Positions 47,481 to 59,599 of a stretch of 64,000 nt of DNA are shown piece after piece. The notes under the pieces were generated by a model. It searched no databases, was not told the origin of the DNA, and worked only from the letters and a program-made list of their open reading frames with translations. How positions within the stretch are numbered: the stretch's first letter is position 1; every line of letters begins with the position of its first letter. The stretch is from Dromiciops gliroides (taxonomy: Eukaryota; Chordata; Mammalia; Microbiotheria; Microbiotheriidae), in NCBI RefSeq assembly GCF_019393635.1, contig NC_057864.1, positions 446,542,822 to 446,606,821 of the forward strand. Reading direction: 5' to 3'. The translations under genes and the position numbers were made by a program.

Positions 47481-47910
47481 TTCTGGGATACCTGCAATGA
47501 TGAGTGTATTTCCTAAAAAGACGGCCCTTTCAACCTATTGTTGGATAGCTGTATTTCTTTATGCAGAGCCCCAATTTTCCTCTCTAACTACTGTCCATAT
47601 ATACTTTCTGGGATCCCACTGAAGAATTGTGATTACAATTCAAGGCACTTTAGTGCTTACTAAATATTAGGCACTGAGCTAGGTCTTAGGCCCTTGGGGA
47701 AAACTCAACATGAAAACCCTTCAAATACAGCAATCATAACTCCCTCCCAAATTCTTTCTTTTCTAGGCTAAATACCATAATTCCCATGGTATGGGATGAG
47801 ACTCCTCACTATCTCTGGTTGCCTTCTTCTGGGTTGTCTTTGTCATTGTTTTTAAAATGTGACCCCAGAATAGAACTTATACTAATACTGTTATCTGTCC
47901 AATGCAAGCA
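47480..47910 (-). mobile_element. L3/CR1-like LINE
   Basis: CTTTCTTTTCTAGGCTAAAT, GTTGCCTTCTTCTGGG and AAATGTGACCCCAGAATAGA are the complement of L3. Confidence 0.7.
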
Positions 47911-47929
47911 CATACAACAAGAAGAGGAA

Positions 47930-48185
47930 GAGAAGGAAGCAAATGTTTATTAAAGTACCTACTATTTACCAGGAACGGTGCTAAGTGCTTTACACATATT
48001 TTCATATTTGATCTATACAATAAACCTGTCAGGTAGTTGCAATCCCCCTTTCACAGTTGAGGAAACTGAGGCAGACAGAGGTTAAGTGACTTGCCTGGGA
48101 TACCTCAGCTGATAACATATGAAGCTGGATTTAAATTCAGTTATTCTTGATTCCAGGACCAGTGATATCTTCTGCACCAATGAGT
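47930..48185 (-). mobile_element. MIR-type SINE
   Basis: GTGCTAAGTGCTTTACAC, GTTGAGGAAACTGAGGCAGA and GGTTAAGTGACTTGCC are antisense CORE. Confidence 0.78.
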
Positions 48186-48632
48186 TACTTTAACCTTCCT
48201 TTCTCCCAAGTCTCTCACAGTCTTGCCTGCTTCGATATCTTATGCTCTAAGTAGAAGTGAAGAATTACAAGAGAGAGAAATGATTATGGTGTAAACTAGG
48301 ATGCAAGGGCTGAATTAAGCACTGTCAAGGATATTTGATAGCAGTGGACCCAGGGCTCTCATGTGCCTGAAATCCCTTCTCCACACCCCCCCTTACCATT
48401 AATGTTTTTACTTTTCAGAAAATTATAGTAAGGGAAGGGAGACATTAATGAGGCGCTCAAGAGAAGACGACCTTGAATAGAAAATGTTTGAATGAATCAG
48501 TTGTCATCCTTAAAGGATTGTACTCAAGACCTTGAGTAAACCCCCAAATCTGAGGAACTTCTGTTAAGTGAGTGACTAAAAAAAGAATTAACTCAAAAAC
48601 TAAAATTGTCATGCTCTCCCAGAAACTTGTGG

Positions 48633-48740
48633 TGTGTGTGTGTGTGTGTGTGTGTACGAGCACACGTGCGCGTGCATGTGCATGTGTGCACATGCATATT
48701 CAAGCATGCTTGTGTGAACATGTGTGCACATATACACATA
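48633..48740 (+). repeat. (GT)n microsatellite with degenerate CA/CG-rich continuation
   Basis: A pure GT run at about 48633-48654 is followed by alternating purine-pyrimidine sequence to about 48740. It gives long but meaningless open frames on both strands. Confidence 0.88.
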
Positions 48741-48904
48741 TACACTTGGAGTGGGAAATGGAGAGCATTGTTATAGTAATTTATCCCAGGTCCTCTTGCA
48801 TTTTTCTCAGGATATTCAAATTCTTAGGGAAAATGGTATCATTGCCTAATTTTATTAGTATACTTTTAAAATGCCAATTATCTTCTGTTAGAAAAAATGG
48901 CCTT

Positions 48905-49064
48905 GGGGCAGCTAGGTGGCACAGTGGATAAAGCACCAGCCCTGGATTCAGGAGGACCTGAGTTCAAATCTGGTCTCAGACACTTGACACTTACTAGCTG
49001 TGTGATCCTGGGCAAGTCACTTAACCCCCCTTGCCCTGCAAACAAACAAAAAAACAAATAAAGA
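48905..49064 (+). mobile_element. WSINE-type CORE-SINE
   Basis: A sense copy with an (AAAC)n-like tail. The flanks share AAATGGCCTT / AAATAGCCTT. Confidence 0.9.
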
Positions 49065-49254
49065 ACAAATAGCCTTTTTCTCTACTAAATAAGCACATGG
49101 AGATATAATTTCTGGTTTTTCTAAATATCTCACACAAACATAGCCGATGTTAATGAATGTTAATGCTAGGACTCTTATCATCAAAAAGTAATTGAGAATT
49201 TTTTAGATCATGGTATTTCCTCTCATGGAAATGCCTAATATGCTCTGACTTAGA

Positions 49255-49800
49255 ACAAAGATGCTCCATCTCCCAACAATGGGCGTTTTCTTTGGCTGTC
49301 TCTCATGCCTGTACTGCTCTGCTCTCCCTCCTTATCCCTCCTCACTTCCACCTCCTGCCCTTCCCCTGCTTCCAGCTAAAACCCCACCTTTTCTACCAGA
49401 AGCTTTTCCTGATTCTCCTTCATGCCTAGTGCCTGTTTGATTATCTCTAATTTATCCTGTATATTACTAAGTTTTATGTGGTTGTTTGGATGTTGTCTCT
49501 TCCATTAGACTGAGGGCTCCTTGAGGGCAGGGACTATTCGTACCTTTCTGTCTTTTTTTTTTAGTGAGGCAATTGGGGTTAAGTGACTTGCCCAGGGTCA
49601 CACAGCTAGTAAGTGTTAAGTGTCTGAGGCCGGATTTGAACTCGGGTCCTCCTGACTCCAGGGTCGGTGCTCTATCCACTGTGCCATCTAGCTACCCCCT
49701 TTCTGTCTTTTTAAACTTTTTTTTTCTTTGGCTCAGTGCTTAGCAGAGTGCCTGGCAACATAATAGATGCTTAATAAATATTTATTGACTGACTAACAGT
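49255..49800 (+). mobile_element. L2 3' region split by a WSINE
   Basis: ACCAGAAGCTTTTCCTGATT, GAGGGCTCCTTGAGGGCAGG and, after the SINE, TTAGCAGAGTGCCTGGCA with GCTTAATAAATATTTATTGA. Confidence 0.85.
49558..49697 (-). mobile_element. WSINE-type CORE-SINE
   Basis: An antisense copy. Duplication CCTTTCTGTCTTTTT at 49543-49557 and 49698-49712. Confidence 0.92.
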
Positions 49801-51775
49801 TAATTTGAACTGCCTGCAAAGGTGAATCTGAGGCATTTAATTTCTTTAGTGTCTCCTGATTATGTTGCTGCTGGGTTTGGTGCTGATTCTGTTTCCACTC
49901 CTCACAACTCCGAATCGATGCTCTGCAGTAACCGTGTTGCAATTCCTTCCAGTCTTATCTCTTCAGCCATGTTACTTTCAGCTCGATACTTTGAGGGACT
50001 GGCCAGATATCATTTTAGAACTTACTGCAACACATACATCTCTAGTTGGCTAGAGTTCTCCTAGGGAAGGTATCTCTATGGGTGTGGTTTTCAACATAGT
50101 TTAAAAAAAACAGTTTGCTAGAATTGTTCATATAAGTATATGTGGAATATAACCCATTTCATCCACTGCATTTGACATTGCTTAGCCAACTTCTTTGACT
50201 TTGAACCCATGAAATTGTACCCCTTTTGGGGCTAGCTGGCTGGGTTTCATTTTGGACTAGGATCCTCCATTAAATCAAGCTGTATATCAATCGCTAACTG
50301 AATTTTTTGACTCCTAAGTACACATTGATGTCAGATGGTGGAGTAAATACTGATAAGTCTGAGAAAATTCACTGATGACTGAATTCTATAAAGGGTTTAA
50401 CTGAGAAAGGACCATCTGTGGACTGTCACTTGGGCTGACTTTTTTTCCACAATGTATTGCTTTATAATATGGGAAACTACTTCCTATGGATGTGGAACAT
50501 GAGTTTGGGACATGTAAGTGGGTAATTCTGGAACATGAGCTTCCTGGAAAACAATCGTGAGTAACTTTCAATCTGAATGGGTCAAATAACTTAAATTTTA
50601 AAGAGGAGAGTAGAGGGAATGCAGTGTGCTCTTTTTGCTGTTTTAGTCCTGATAATCAAAATAATTTGTCTTGTACTATAAAAAAGATGATTATTGTATG
50701 CCTCAAGTCATTTATATTAGAAATTTAGTGTTCCTAGGAATCATTAAAACTTTATTGAATCCTATAGGTAAGTACCTGGGTGGGGAATTTTGGTCAGATA
50801 CTGAATTGGTATGACTAATAGGCTGCACTCCCTAAAATTGGTTCTCTGAAAGGAAAAGACATTAAACTGATAGACTGAAAGTAGTTGAAATAAAATAACA
50901 ATACTAAAAAAGAACTATAGAGAAGTTTACTCTTTTACTAAAGGTAAATAATATCAAATGAAATAATTGTAAAGCTTTTAGTGCAGTGCTGGACACTTAT
51001 AAGCACTATAGAAATGTTAACTATTTTTGTTAACTTCTGCCACAGAAGCAGGCAACACAAGTATAAAGAAAAGTCAGAGAAGTTGGGAATTTGAAGAGTA
51101 AAAAGTATGTTCTATCCAGAGCTGGTGGGAGCTGGGGAGAGGGAAGAATTGGGAAGACATGCTTCGGAAAAAATGTTTTGCCAACTCTCCTTTCTCTTTA
51201 AACTCCCACCCTCCCCACACACAAACAGAATAGGGAAATCAAGATTCTCCATCCTCTTCCTTGTTCCCTACTTCCTCTCCTAGTGACAGCATTCACACAC
51301 TGTTTTGCAAAGATCATCCTACTATCACACCACAGGCTGGGTAGACCTCAGCCCAAGTAGCACATGTTAACTTTTGTGCCCTGCCTATATACTTGACTTG
51401 CTCTTAGACCGACCTAATTTAAAACAAGACCAGCTACCCTACTTTCTAGACTGAATGCTTAGATGCCTGAATTTTGGAATTTGGGGACTAATTTAACCCT
51501 TGGATCACCATCACTTGCTTTCCTATATCTTCTCTGCCTTCAGAGGTACCAATCCCTTGGAAACTCACTCCTCCATGTGATATCCCATTCTGCTTCCTTT
51601 CCCAGATACCTTTCTGCCCTTCTGTTTCATCAGGCTCCATGGAGTTACTTCTGTAGCTGCCAGGGTGGTTAAAACCTCCCAGAAGTTGGGCTGGAGGACA
51701 CAGTAAACCATCTTGGGAGGAAGACAGATCTTCCTCCTCTTCTGCCTCACCCTTAAATGGGCCTTTTAAGATTTT
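49801..51775. other. Longest repeat-free stretch of intron 1
   Basis: About 2 kb with no recognisable repeat and no convincing coding frame. In a locus this dense in retroelements that suggests constraint or a domain where insertions are not tolerated. Confidence 0.5.
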
Positions 51776-51788
51776 AAAAAGGATTGGG

Positions 51789-51940
51789 AGGGCAGCTAGG
51801 TGGCGCAGTGGATAAAGCACCTGCCCTGGAATTCAGAAGGACCTGAGTTCAAATCCAGTCTCAGACACTTGACACTTACTAGCTGTGTGACCCTGGGCAA
51901 GTCACTTAACCCTCATTCCCCCCCCCAAACAAAACAAAAC
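51789..51940 (+). mobile_element. WSINE-type CORE-SINE
   Basis: A sense copy. The flanks share AAAAAGGATTG. Confidence 0.9.
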
Positions 51941-51959
51941 AAAAAAGGATTGAGAAAGG

Positions 51960-53035
51960 GAGGAAAATTAATGGCCTTTGCAAGTAAGATCTCTGGGGGT
52001 AGTGAAAATGGGTGGGATTATTCCTTTTGTCTTGCAAGAGTGTTTCTCCAAGTGTGCATGCAAGCTAATGGGTAAACTTTTTCTTTAAATTTTTTTTAAA
52101 AGTGAACTTAACCAACTGGAGAAGCTCTTATTCTTTCCTCTCCACAGGATAGGCAGAAATAAAAGGTTGAATAAAATAGTAAGCAAGCCTTAACCCGATT
52201 ATCTATATATCTATATCTATATACACACATGTATACATACATATACATACATACACACATCATAATGTGTGAAGAAAGTTACAAACATAATCTCACACTA
52301 GCTTAACTCGGTACAGGTTTAAAGTACTCTATAGTCTACTCCAAGCTGTCTTTATTTTCATTCTTCAGTCAGTTAACCATTAGCTGTGACCCTTGTGGTC
52401 ATTGCTCCTTTTTAATAATTCAGGTTGAATAATGCTCAGGTAGAACCCTTTCCTCTTGCCTCAAGCTTTGGGTCATTTTCTTTCCTGGCCCTGGGCCCAC
52501 TACTTTAGTCTCAGATAAAAAATACTCTTGTCAAATTTCAATTCAGCTGGTATTGGATATCCTGAAGATTCTACCCATATAAATTCTTCCTTTCTTGTTT
52601 AGAATTTACAGCACTATACTAATTTTCTACAAATTAATCTAATCCTTTCCTCTTAATTCCCAAGTTTCTCTGAGCTCTAACTCTGACTGCTTTCTTAAAA
52701 GGCAGATTATCCCAGCCCCTTTGTTCATTATCTGATCATCCTAGACTTTTGCTTCTTTCTGCACCCCAAAGAGCCCTGAAGTCAGTTCTTCAGCTGATCC
52801 TCCCTGCATGATTGGATGCACCCATTAGGGCTTGTCATATGCCTTCTCTAAGGAACTCGGGTTTTCAGACCTCATCTCTAAGCCATTGTTTCTTTAAATA
52901 AAGAATAGAAACACTCACACCATAGTTAAATTTTCTGGCTCCAGCTAGGCTGGATATGCCCCCAAATCTAGTGTTTTGTTTTGTTTTGTTCTTAAGAGGA
53001 AATTTTTTTTAAAAAAAAGCTACATGGGGAAGGGA
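51960..53035. other. Mostly unique sequence
   Basis: A (TATC/TACA)n patch lies at about 52200-52262. Faint L2 remnants may be present at 52620-52760; nothing else could be named. Confidence 0.4.
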
Positions 53036-53039
53036 GCTC

Positions 53040-53815
53040 TTTGAAACTTTCAATAGCTTCCTGTTACCTACAGTATCAAATCTCAGCTTCTCTGCCAGGC
53101 TTTTAAAGCTCTCCATAGTATGACCTTAGTATCTTTAACTGTTTTCCCTATTCTTTTCATACACAAACCCTTTCCTATAGTCAAAATATTGTCCCTTCAT
53201 TTTATTATGAATACCATTATTATTTCTTATTATTAGTTTACATGTAGATTTCTTTAAAGCTTAGAAAACACTTTCTCATCCTCACCCACTCTAGTTTGTT
53301 CTGGTCTCCATTCTTTATCTGGTTCTGATCTAGACCTAGAATGACCTCTGCCTTTCCCAACCTTCACTGACTTTGACTCAAGTCTCACTTCCTTCATAAT
53401 TCTTTTCTCATCCATGGTATTCTCCTTGATATTGTGATATCTTGCCTTCTTTTTTTTGTTTGTTGTTGGTTTTTGGAGGGTGGGGGTGGGGCAGTGAGGA
53501 TTAAGTGACTTGCCCAGGGTCACGCAGTAAGTGTCAAGTGTTTAAAGCTGGATTTGAATTCAGGTCCTCCTGAATCCAGGGCCTGTGCTTTATCCACTGT
53601 ACCACCTAGCTGCCCCCGTGCCTTCTAAGCATCTCTGTAGAAACTAGTGCTGGTATTTCTGTCTTCAATGTTCTATACTCATGCTTAGTCTTCTCTACTA
53701 GATTGTAAGTTCCTTCTGATAAGGCTTATTTATGTCTTCCTTCTATCTCCCATGAAACATCTAATGATGCAGTCTTGGACACACAGTGGATGCTTATTAT
53801 GTGCTTGTTTGCATT
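53040..53815 (+). mobile_element. L2 LINE, ORF2 C-terminus to 3' end
   Basis: CAATAGCTTCCTGTTACC, TTTAAAGCTCTCCATAGTAT and, after a SINE, CTAGATTGTAAGTTCCTTC are in L2 order. Confidence 0.75.
53452..53617 (-). mobile_element. WSINE-type CORE-SINE
   Basis: An antisense copy in the L2. The flanks share TGCCTTCT. Confidence 0.88.
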
Positions 53816-53819
53816 GGTT

Positions 53820-54440
53820 AAAAAATGTAAAAAAGAGTTGAAGATTTATCGAACCCTTTATTTGCTGATGGAACTGAATACTCCGAAACAGCTTATATAC
53901 CAGTATCAACTTGTCATCATCCAAGAGCTATAATCAGGGATTAAATTCCTGTAGCACATATTTATAATCCGTGAAATTGTGTTTATATATTCTTTGATTT
54001 CATGTGCACAGATAGATCTTCTTTCCCATTGTATTGTAAGTTCTTTGGCTCCAAAGACCAGAATTTTCTAACTTAAAAAAAAATCATCACTCAAAATGCT
54101 GGGTTGACAGGAGATGCTCCTCAAGTACTTTTTGACTGAACCTAGTCTCCCGATTGAAGGATTTATCTGTCTTTACACCTACCATGTTATATATCTGTTC
54201 TCTCCATCTTCTCTGTCTTCATGTATCCCCTTAAAACTTCTAAAATGTTCTATTCAGATTTTGAGGCCAGATGGGGTTAGCCTAGGAGGTAGAAATAAAT
54301 GGGAAAAATGTCTGGCTCTTTCTAGAGCTAGAACCCATTTTCTTGTGGGTTCTCTTATATGTGATAATTTCCTTTACCATTGTGACATGGTGTGGTAATA
54401 ACTGGAGGTGAGGGGAAGGGGGGGTACAAATATAAAAGGG
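53820..54440. other. Unique sequence, nothing recognised
   Basis: No repeat family or gene could be named. Confidence 0.4.
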
Positions 54441-54640
54441 GTCAGAAAAAAGGAAGGAAATAATCATTAAGTATCTACTATGTGTCATTTAATCAGTACA
54501 ACCCTTGGAGGGGGAGGTGCTTATTACAGTTGAGGAAACTGAGGCAAAGAAAAGTTAATGACTTTCTCAGTGTTCCACAGCTGGTAAGAGTCTGAGGCTA
54601 GATTTGAACCTGGGTCCTTCTGGCTCCTGGCTGAACAAAT
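54440..54640 (-). mobile_element. MIR-type SINE
   Basis: AGTTGAGGAAACTGAGGCAA and TTTGAACCTGGGTCCTTCTG are antisense CORE. Confidence 0.75.
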
Positions 54641-54649
54641 TCACCCAGA

Positions 54650-55412
54650 GTTGTATCAACTGTAGTAGGATCTGTGGTTGCTCGGCACCTGAGCTACAGC
54701 TTGGTGACTCCCTGACTTTGTAATAAAAATGTTGTGTCTAATAAGGATCCATGAATTGAATAATCGGCTCCCTCTTCCCACCTCATTGCACATGAATATT
54801 TAACTTGATTATAGGGGCTCTTTAAGCCGTATGGAAATAACAGTGGACATTTTAGTTCATGTGAATCTACTTGACTTCAGACTCTCAATCTGGTCACTAT
54901 TGTACATATTAATCCTATTAATTGGAATTCCCCTATTAGTGAACAGAGCCTTTTATGAGCTGGGAGTGCTTCACATGACTCTTTTATGCAGGGATTATCG
55001 TAGTTTTGAACCAAAGTAGTTAGAACCCAAACTATGAGCCGAATCCAGCTTTTTGGCATGTTTCCTGAAATCTACCCTACTATCATCATTGTTGACCTAA
55101 CTTTAAATATGTTAAACCTGTTACCATGGTGGTGAGGGGGAGGATGGAGATTAGGGAAATCATTTTTCGCCTAACAAGGACTAGTTAGTAATTGTTAATT
55201 GCATTATTTAGTAGTGATGATGATAGCAATAGTAGCAACAAATTCATGACTTAGTGTGATGTCAACCTAATTCTTGAGCAGCTTTTGTATTTTAAATAGT
55301 TTATGGTGAAAATGATGAGAAACTAGGAAGTACAACTTGATGGTGATTAGAATTACTTATACTCTTATAGGAACATAGTTATGAAAGGCTAGCTATGATG
55401 TGGAAAATCACT
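54650..55412. other. Unique sequence, nothing recognised
   Basis: No repeat family or gene could be named. Its last bases lead into the hairpin. Confidence 0.45.
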
Positions 55413-55560
55413 CTTTGGGACTCAAAAAAGCTATCTCAGAGTTATCTATTAGCCTCTTATAAGTAGAATTTCATTTGAATAATAATGATACTATTCAAAT
55501 GAAATTCTACTTATAAGAAGCTAATAGATAGCTCTGAAATAGCTTTTTTGAGTCCCAAAG
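55413..55560 (+). repeat. Near-perfect hairpin, 69-nt arms, 10-nt loop
   Basis: The left arm 55413-55481 and the right arm 55492-55560 are reverse complements in 66 of 69 positions, with loop 55482-55491. The three differences are C55435 against A55538, T55442 against G55531 and C55454 against A55519. On the transcript strand these are two A-C mismatches and one G-U wobble. The right arm ends exactly where a truncated SINE starts. The left arm is the original flank; the right arm belongs to the inserted DNA (see findings). Confidence 0.95.
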
Positions 55561-55696
55561 GTGGTGCAGTGAATAGAGCACCAACCCTGGAATCAGGAGT
55601 GCCTGAGTTCAAATCCGGCCTCAGACACTTGATACTTACTAGCTGTGTGACCTTGGGCTAGTCTCTTAACCCCAATTGCCTCACCAAAACAAATAT
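55561..55696 (+). mobile_element. WSINE-type CORE-SINE, 5'-truncated, joined to the hairpin arm
   Basis: A sense copy lacking the first GGGGCAGCTA. Duplication TAATAATGATA occurs at 55480-55490 and 55697-55707, so the right hairpin arm lies inside the duplication pair with the SINE. Confidence 0.88.
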
Positions 55697-55734
55697 TAAT
55701 AATGATATTAATATATCTATATAGTTTCTATTAT

Positions 55735-56345
55735 AAAATATATAGTGCCTATTTGTGCCAGTGTTAAGCACTTTACAGGTTATCTCTTTTGATCTTCACA
55801 ACAACCCTGGAATGTGTAGGTGTTATCATCCCCATTTTCACAGTTTAGGAAACTGGCAAATAGGTTTACGAGACTTGGAAAGGTCACACAGCTAATGAGT
55901 ATCTAAGGCTGGATTTGAATTCATGTCTTCCTGAGGCTCAGGGATCTATCCACTGTACCACCTACCTGCTTATTAATAATACTACTTATTGGTACCTGCA
56001 AGGCTCTTTGGATAATTTCATGATAAGCATGTAGTATAATTACAATTATTATAAATATAAGCATGAATAATAACCTCCTAGGATGTGTATTGAGAAGGTT
56101 CCCCTAGGGTTATTCAGTGTATTGCTGCCTCCAAACCATCTTCCAACTAACATGATAGGGATAAGGGACAGAGAGTAGACCTGTGATTTCACAGATGAGG
56201 ATGTTGCTTCTAACAGTGCCATTGGGCACCTTTTCTCTAACTTAGACTTAAGTGCCCAGAGTGCTCAGGTAAAGTGACTTGCCCCAAGGTCACAAAGAAT
56301 ATATGTCAGAGACAGGTCAATGCTTGAACCAGGTTAAAAAAACAA
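55735..56345 (-). mobile_element. Two MIR-type SINEs
   Basis: Antisense copies at about 55735-55970 (GTGTTAAGCACTTTACAGG, GGATTTGAATTCATGTCTTC) and 56200-56345 (GGTAAAGTGACTTGCCCCAA). Confidence 0.65.
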
Positions 56346-56692
56346 CTCTCTTTTTGGGGGGAGATAAACTTATTCAAGGACTAGTAAATATCCAGTTCTT
56401 GAATATCTTAGAATGAGAAATAGCAATCAAGTAAAACTGCAAAAGCTTCTCAGGAATACAGAGCATTTAGAAATATAAAATCTAGATTGGGACTATGATA
56501 ATGATGGGTACTCTGTTGTCTAAAGGGTTTTTTTCCCTAAATTTATTTTATTTTATTTATTTTTGTAAATAGGCATCTTGCTGTTAAAATAGTACTGAAT
56601 ACACAAATGGAAGCTTGGCCAAAGACCATTGTGGGTAAAGAGAATTTTGACCTCAAACATACCTAGAATGACATTAAAAATACTTAATGTTT

Positions 56693-56693
<1 letters not shown>

Positions 56694-56731
<38 letters not shown>
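56694..56731 (+). repeat. (GT)n microsatellite
   Basis: A nearly pure run of about 38 bases with no SINE attached. Confidence 0.92.
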
Positions 56732-56734
<3 letters not shown>

Positions 56735-56829
56735 GGTGGGAGCTCTCAGTATGAAAGTCAGACAATCTATTTGTCATGAAGCATAGAAGTAGGAAATTCA
56801 GTCCTTCATACATTTTGTCCCAAGTTGTG

Positions 56830-57860
56830 TGGTGTTAGGTCCTATATTGGGGATGCAAAGAACAATTCAGTACAAAACATTAAGGCATTAACAGTTCCAG
56901 TCCTTTCCAGCCTATGAGCTAGGTGGTAAAGGAGTTATACACATTCCTGGAGTGATACAAGGGAGCACATGGGGACACAAGGAGGGGATTCATAAAGTGC
57001 CGTAGGAATCTGAGACTAGCACTTTGGCCTGGTGTGGAGGTGGGGGGAGGGAGCACATGAAGAGGCTTTGTGAAGCTTGTATCTGCCCCAGAGCAGGTGG
57101 GACCTTTAAAAGAACTCTTTGAGGGGGAACAGATTGTCTTTCATTCTGTCTTTGCTTCCTTAGACCCAGCACTGAGCTGCGCATGTTGTTGGTATTTATT
57201 AAATACTTAATATATTGGTTTGAAATGAAACTGGTAGAGCTGGAGAAAGCACACATCCCAGATATGGAGGTGGTGATGGTAGTAGGGAATAGAGGGGGAA
57301 TCTTGTACAGAATGAGATAAGGAAATAGCTAGTAGTAGTCTAGTTTGGCTGGAAAAGTAGGTTGGTGCCACATTATAGCAGATTTTAAATGCCAGGCTGA
57401 GGAGTGGGGTATTTTATCCTAAATATAGACAAAAGGGAGGAACTAAAGACTTTTGTTCAGGGAATTGACAAAGCGTGATCTTTGTATTAAGATGACTTTG
57501 GCTATTCTGTGAAGGATGCATTGGAGGAGGCAGAGACAAATTAGGAGACGATTACACTAGGCAAGGAGTTGAAGGCTTAGTCTGGGGTAACTGGTAGTAG
57601 CAGTGAATGAAAAGATGGGGCAGGTGATAGGTATTCTAGAATTAGGACCAGTGAAAGAAGACAGCAGGATGACACTGAGGTTTTCAGCCTGGCTGATTTA
57701 GGAAATTGATACATACATGCCCTCAACAACAAGTTGGGAGAAAAGTTTAGTTCAACACATTGAATTTGAGGTTGTGGTGGAAAGAACATCCCATGAGAGA
57801 TGTTAAGCAAACCTTCTCAATGAATGGGTTGGGCAGTGGCTGGAGGGAGGACAAGAATTG
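56830..57860 (-). mobile_element. L2 LINE, diverged
   Basis: The plus strand reads the complement of L2: GGGTATTTTATCCTAAATAT, AAGATGACTTTGGCTATTCT and the CCTCAACAACAAGTTGGGAG region. The part before 57150 is only loosely assigned. Confidence 0.65.
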
Positions 57861-58607
57861 GAACTCAGCATTTAAAAATAATTTAATGCTAAAATGAAGC
57901 ATATTTGAAAAGAGAGAGAGATGTCAAGCAAGCAGTAATATATTACTGAGGAGGGGTCTTAGCTACATGTAGAAGCTATCTCTAGTGACAGTTGGAAATC
58001 ACACAAGCAGATGTGACCACTTACTGGGGAGAGTATGTGGAAAGGACTGGGAGCCATAGGGGGCTTCCATCTTTTTTCTTCTCTTGTTCCTCTATATCTT
58101 ACCTTCAGGGCTGATATGATAATGTTTATGGAAATTAAGGAGGAGAATAAGGAGGGAAGGCTACTCAGTAGTATCAGACACTGAAGGAAAGTCAAACAGG
58201 GGTCATTCAGAAGGATTTTGGGGATCTAAGCATCAAAGTTACTGTTTTAGTAAAGTGATTATTAAATATTTTAAAAAACGTATTCATAATCTTTCTTCAC
58301 TAAAATTGTTACTCGGGTGTTTTTCCCCCCCAATATTAATCTTGCTACTTTAGAATACTGAAGTAGGTTGTACATCAGGTGAAGGTCTCCCCCCTTCCAT
58401 GATGTAACCATAATACTGTGTCTTTAGAGAGAAGGAAGTATGGTACAATGGAAAGAATTTAGGATTTTTAGGAAGATGGAGGTTTTATTAAAGCTCTGCT
58501 GCTGTCATGTGACCCTGGAAAAAATCTCAATGTCTGGGCTTCAGGAGATTTGAACTTGATCCACTCTATGGTTCCTTGTAAGTTTCTGTGGTATGTAATA
58601 CTCTTTC

Positions 58608-58765
58608 TTTTTTTGTGGGGGGGGGGTGGGGAGCCATGAGGGTTAAGGGTCTTGCCCAGGGTCACACAGCTTGTAAGTGTCAAGGGTCTTTGAGGCCAGA
58701 TTTGAACTCAGGTCCTCCTGAATCCAGGGCTGGTGCTCTATCCACTGCGCCACCTAGCTGCCCCC
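58608..58765 (-). mobile_element. WSINE-type CORE-SINE
   Basis: An antisense copy. Duplication TGTAATACTCTTT (58594-58606) and TGTAATACTCTCT (58766-58778). Confidence 0.9.
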
Positions 58766-58805
58766 TGTAATACTCTCTCAGTAGGCATTTAAAAAATGTC
58801 CACCC

Positions 58806-58950
58806 AATGGGGTGGCTAGGTGGTGAAATGGATAAAGCCTTGGATTCAGGAGGACCTGAGCTCAAATCTGGCCTCAGACCCTTGACACTTACTAGCTGTG
58901 TGACCCTGGGCAAGCCCTCATTGACCTAAAAAAAATTTTTTTTAAATTTA
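58806..58950 (+). mobile_element. WSINE-type CORE-SINE
   Basis: A sense copy with a shortened head-to-core part and a truncated end. Duplication AAATGTCCACCC / AAATGCCCACCC. It lies 40 bp after the antisense copy, forming an inverted pair. Confidence 0.88.
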
Positions 58951-59599
58951 CAAATGCCCACCCTGAGCAGAGCATTGGGGTGTGAAGCACAGATGAGATA
59001 AGACCAGGTTTCCTGCCCTAATGGGATTTATCAAAGATATAACCCTATAGAAATAACTAAATGCTCATGTGAGATGCTGTATGAAACCTTTTGGGCAGAG
59101 GTAAAAGATGTGATTTTACTTCTTCGTGGGTCCTTTGCACAGCTATCTCAAGGAATGGGCAGGAAGCAAGACAATCCTGGAAACTAGTGTGAAATGGGAA
59201 GATAGGAACTGTGCCACTTGAAGTTAGTGTCTGCTGTTGGATTCCTCAATAGTAACTTGCCATCAAATCTGAGAGATGTGCAATGAGTCAAAAACAGTTT
59301 AATTGTTTTATTATAGTAGTGCAAGTAGTGGTCACCTTGGCTATGCAATATTGTACCTAGAGTAAATAAAGACAACTCACCAGTGTGTCCTGTGATAAAA
59401 CAATAGGTAAACATTTGGTTTATAAGGGAGGGATACAATACTGCATATTTGGAAGATCCAGGTCTTGTTAAAAACTAAAAAATCCTTTCTGCAGAAAATC
59501 CTCTTTAAAAACTCCACCCCTGTCAGATGGATCTTGAAGCATGATTATGGTCAGAAATCTTCATCAGCTCTCACTCCATTGCTTGCTGAAAGAAAGTCT

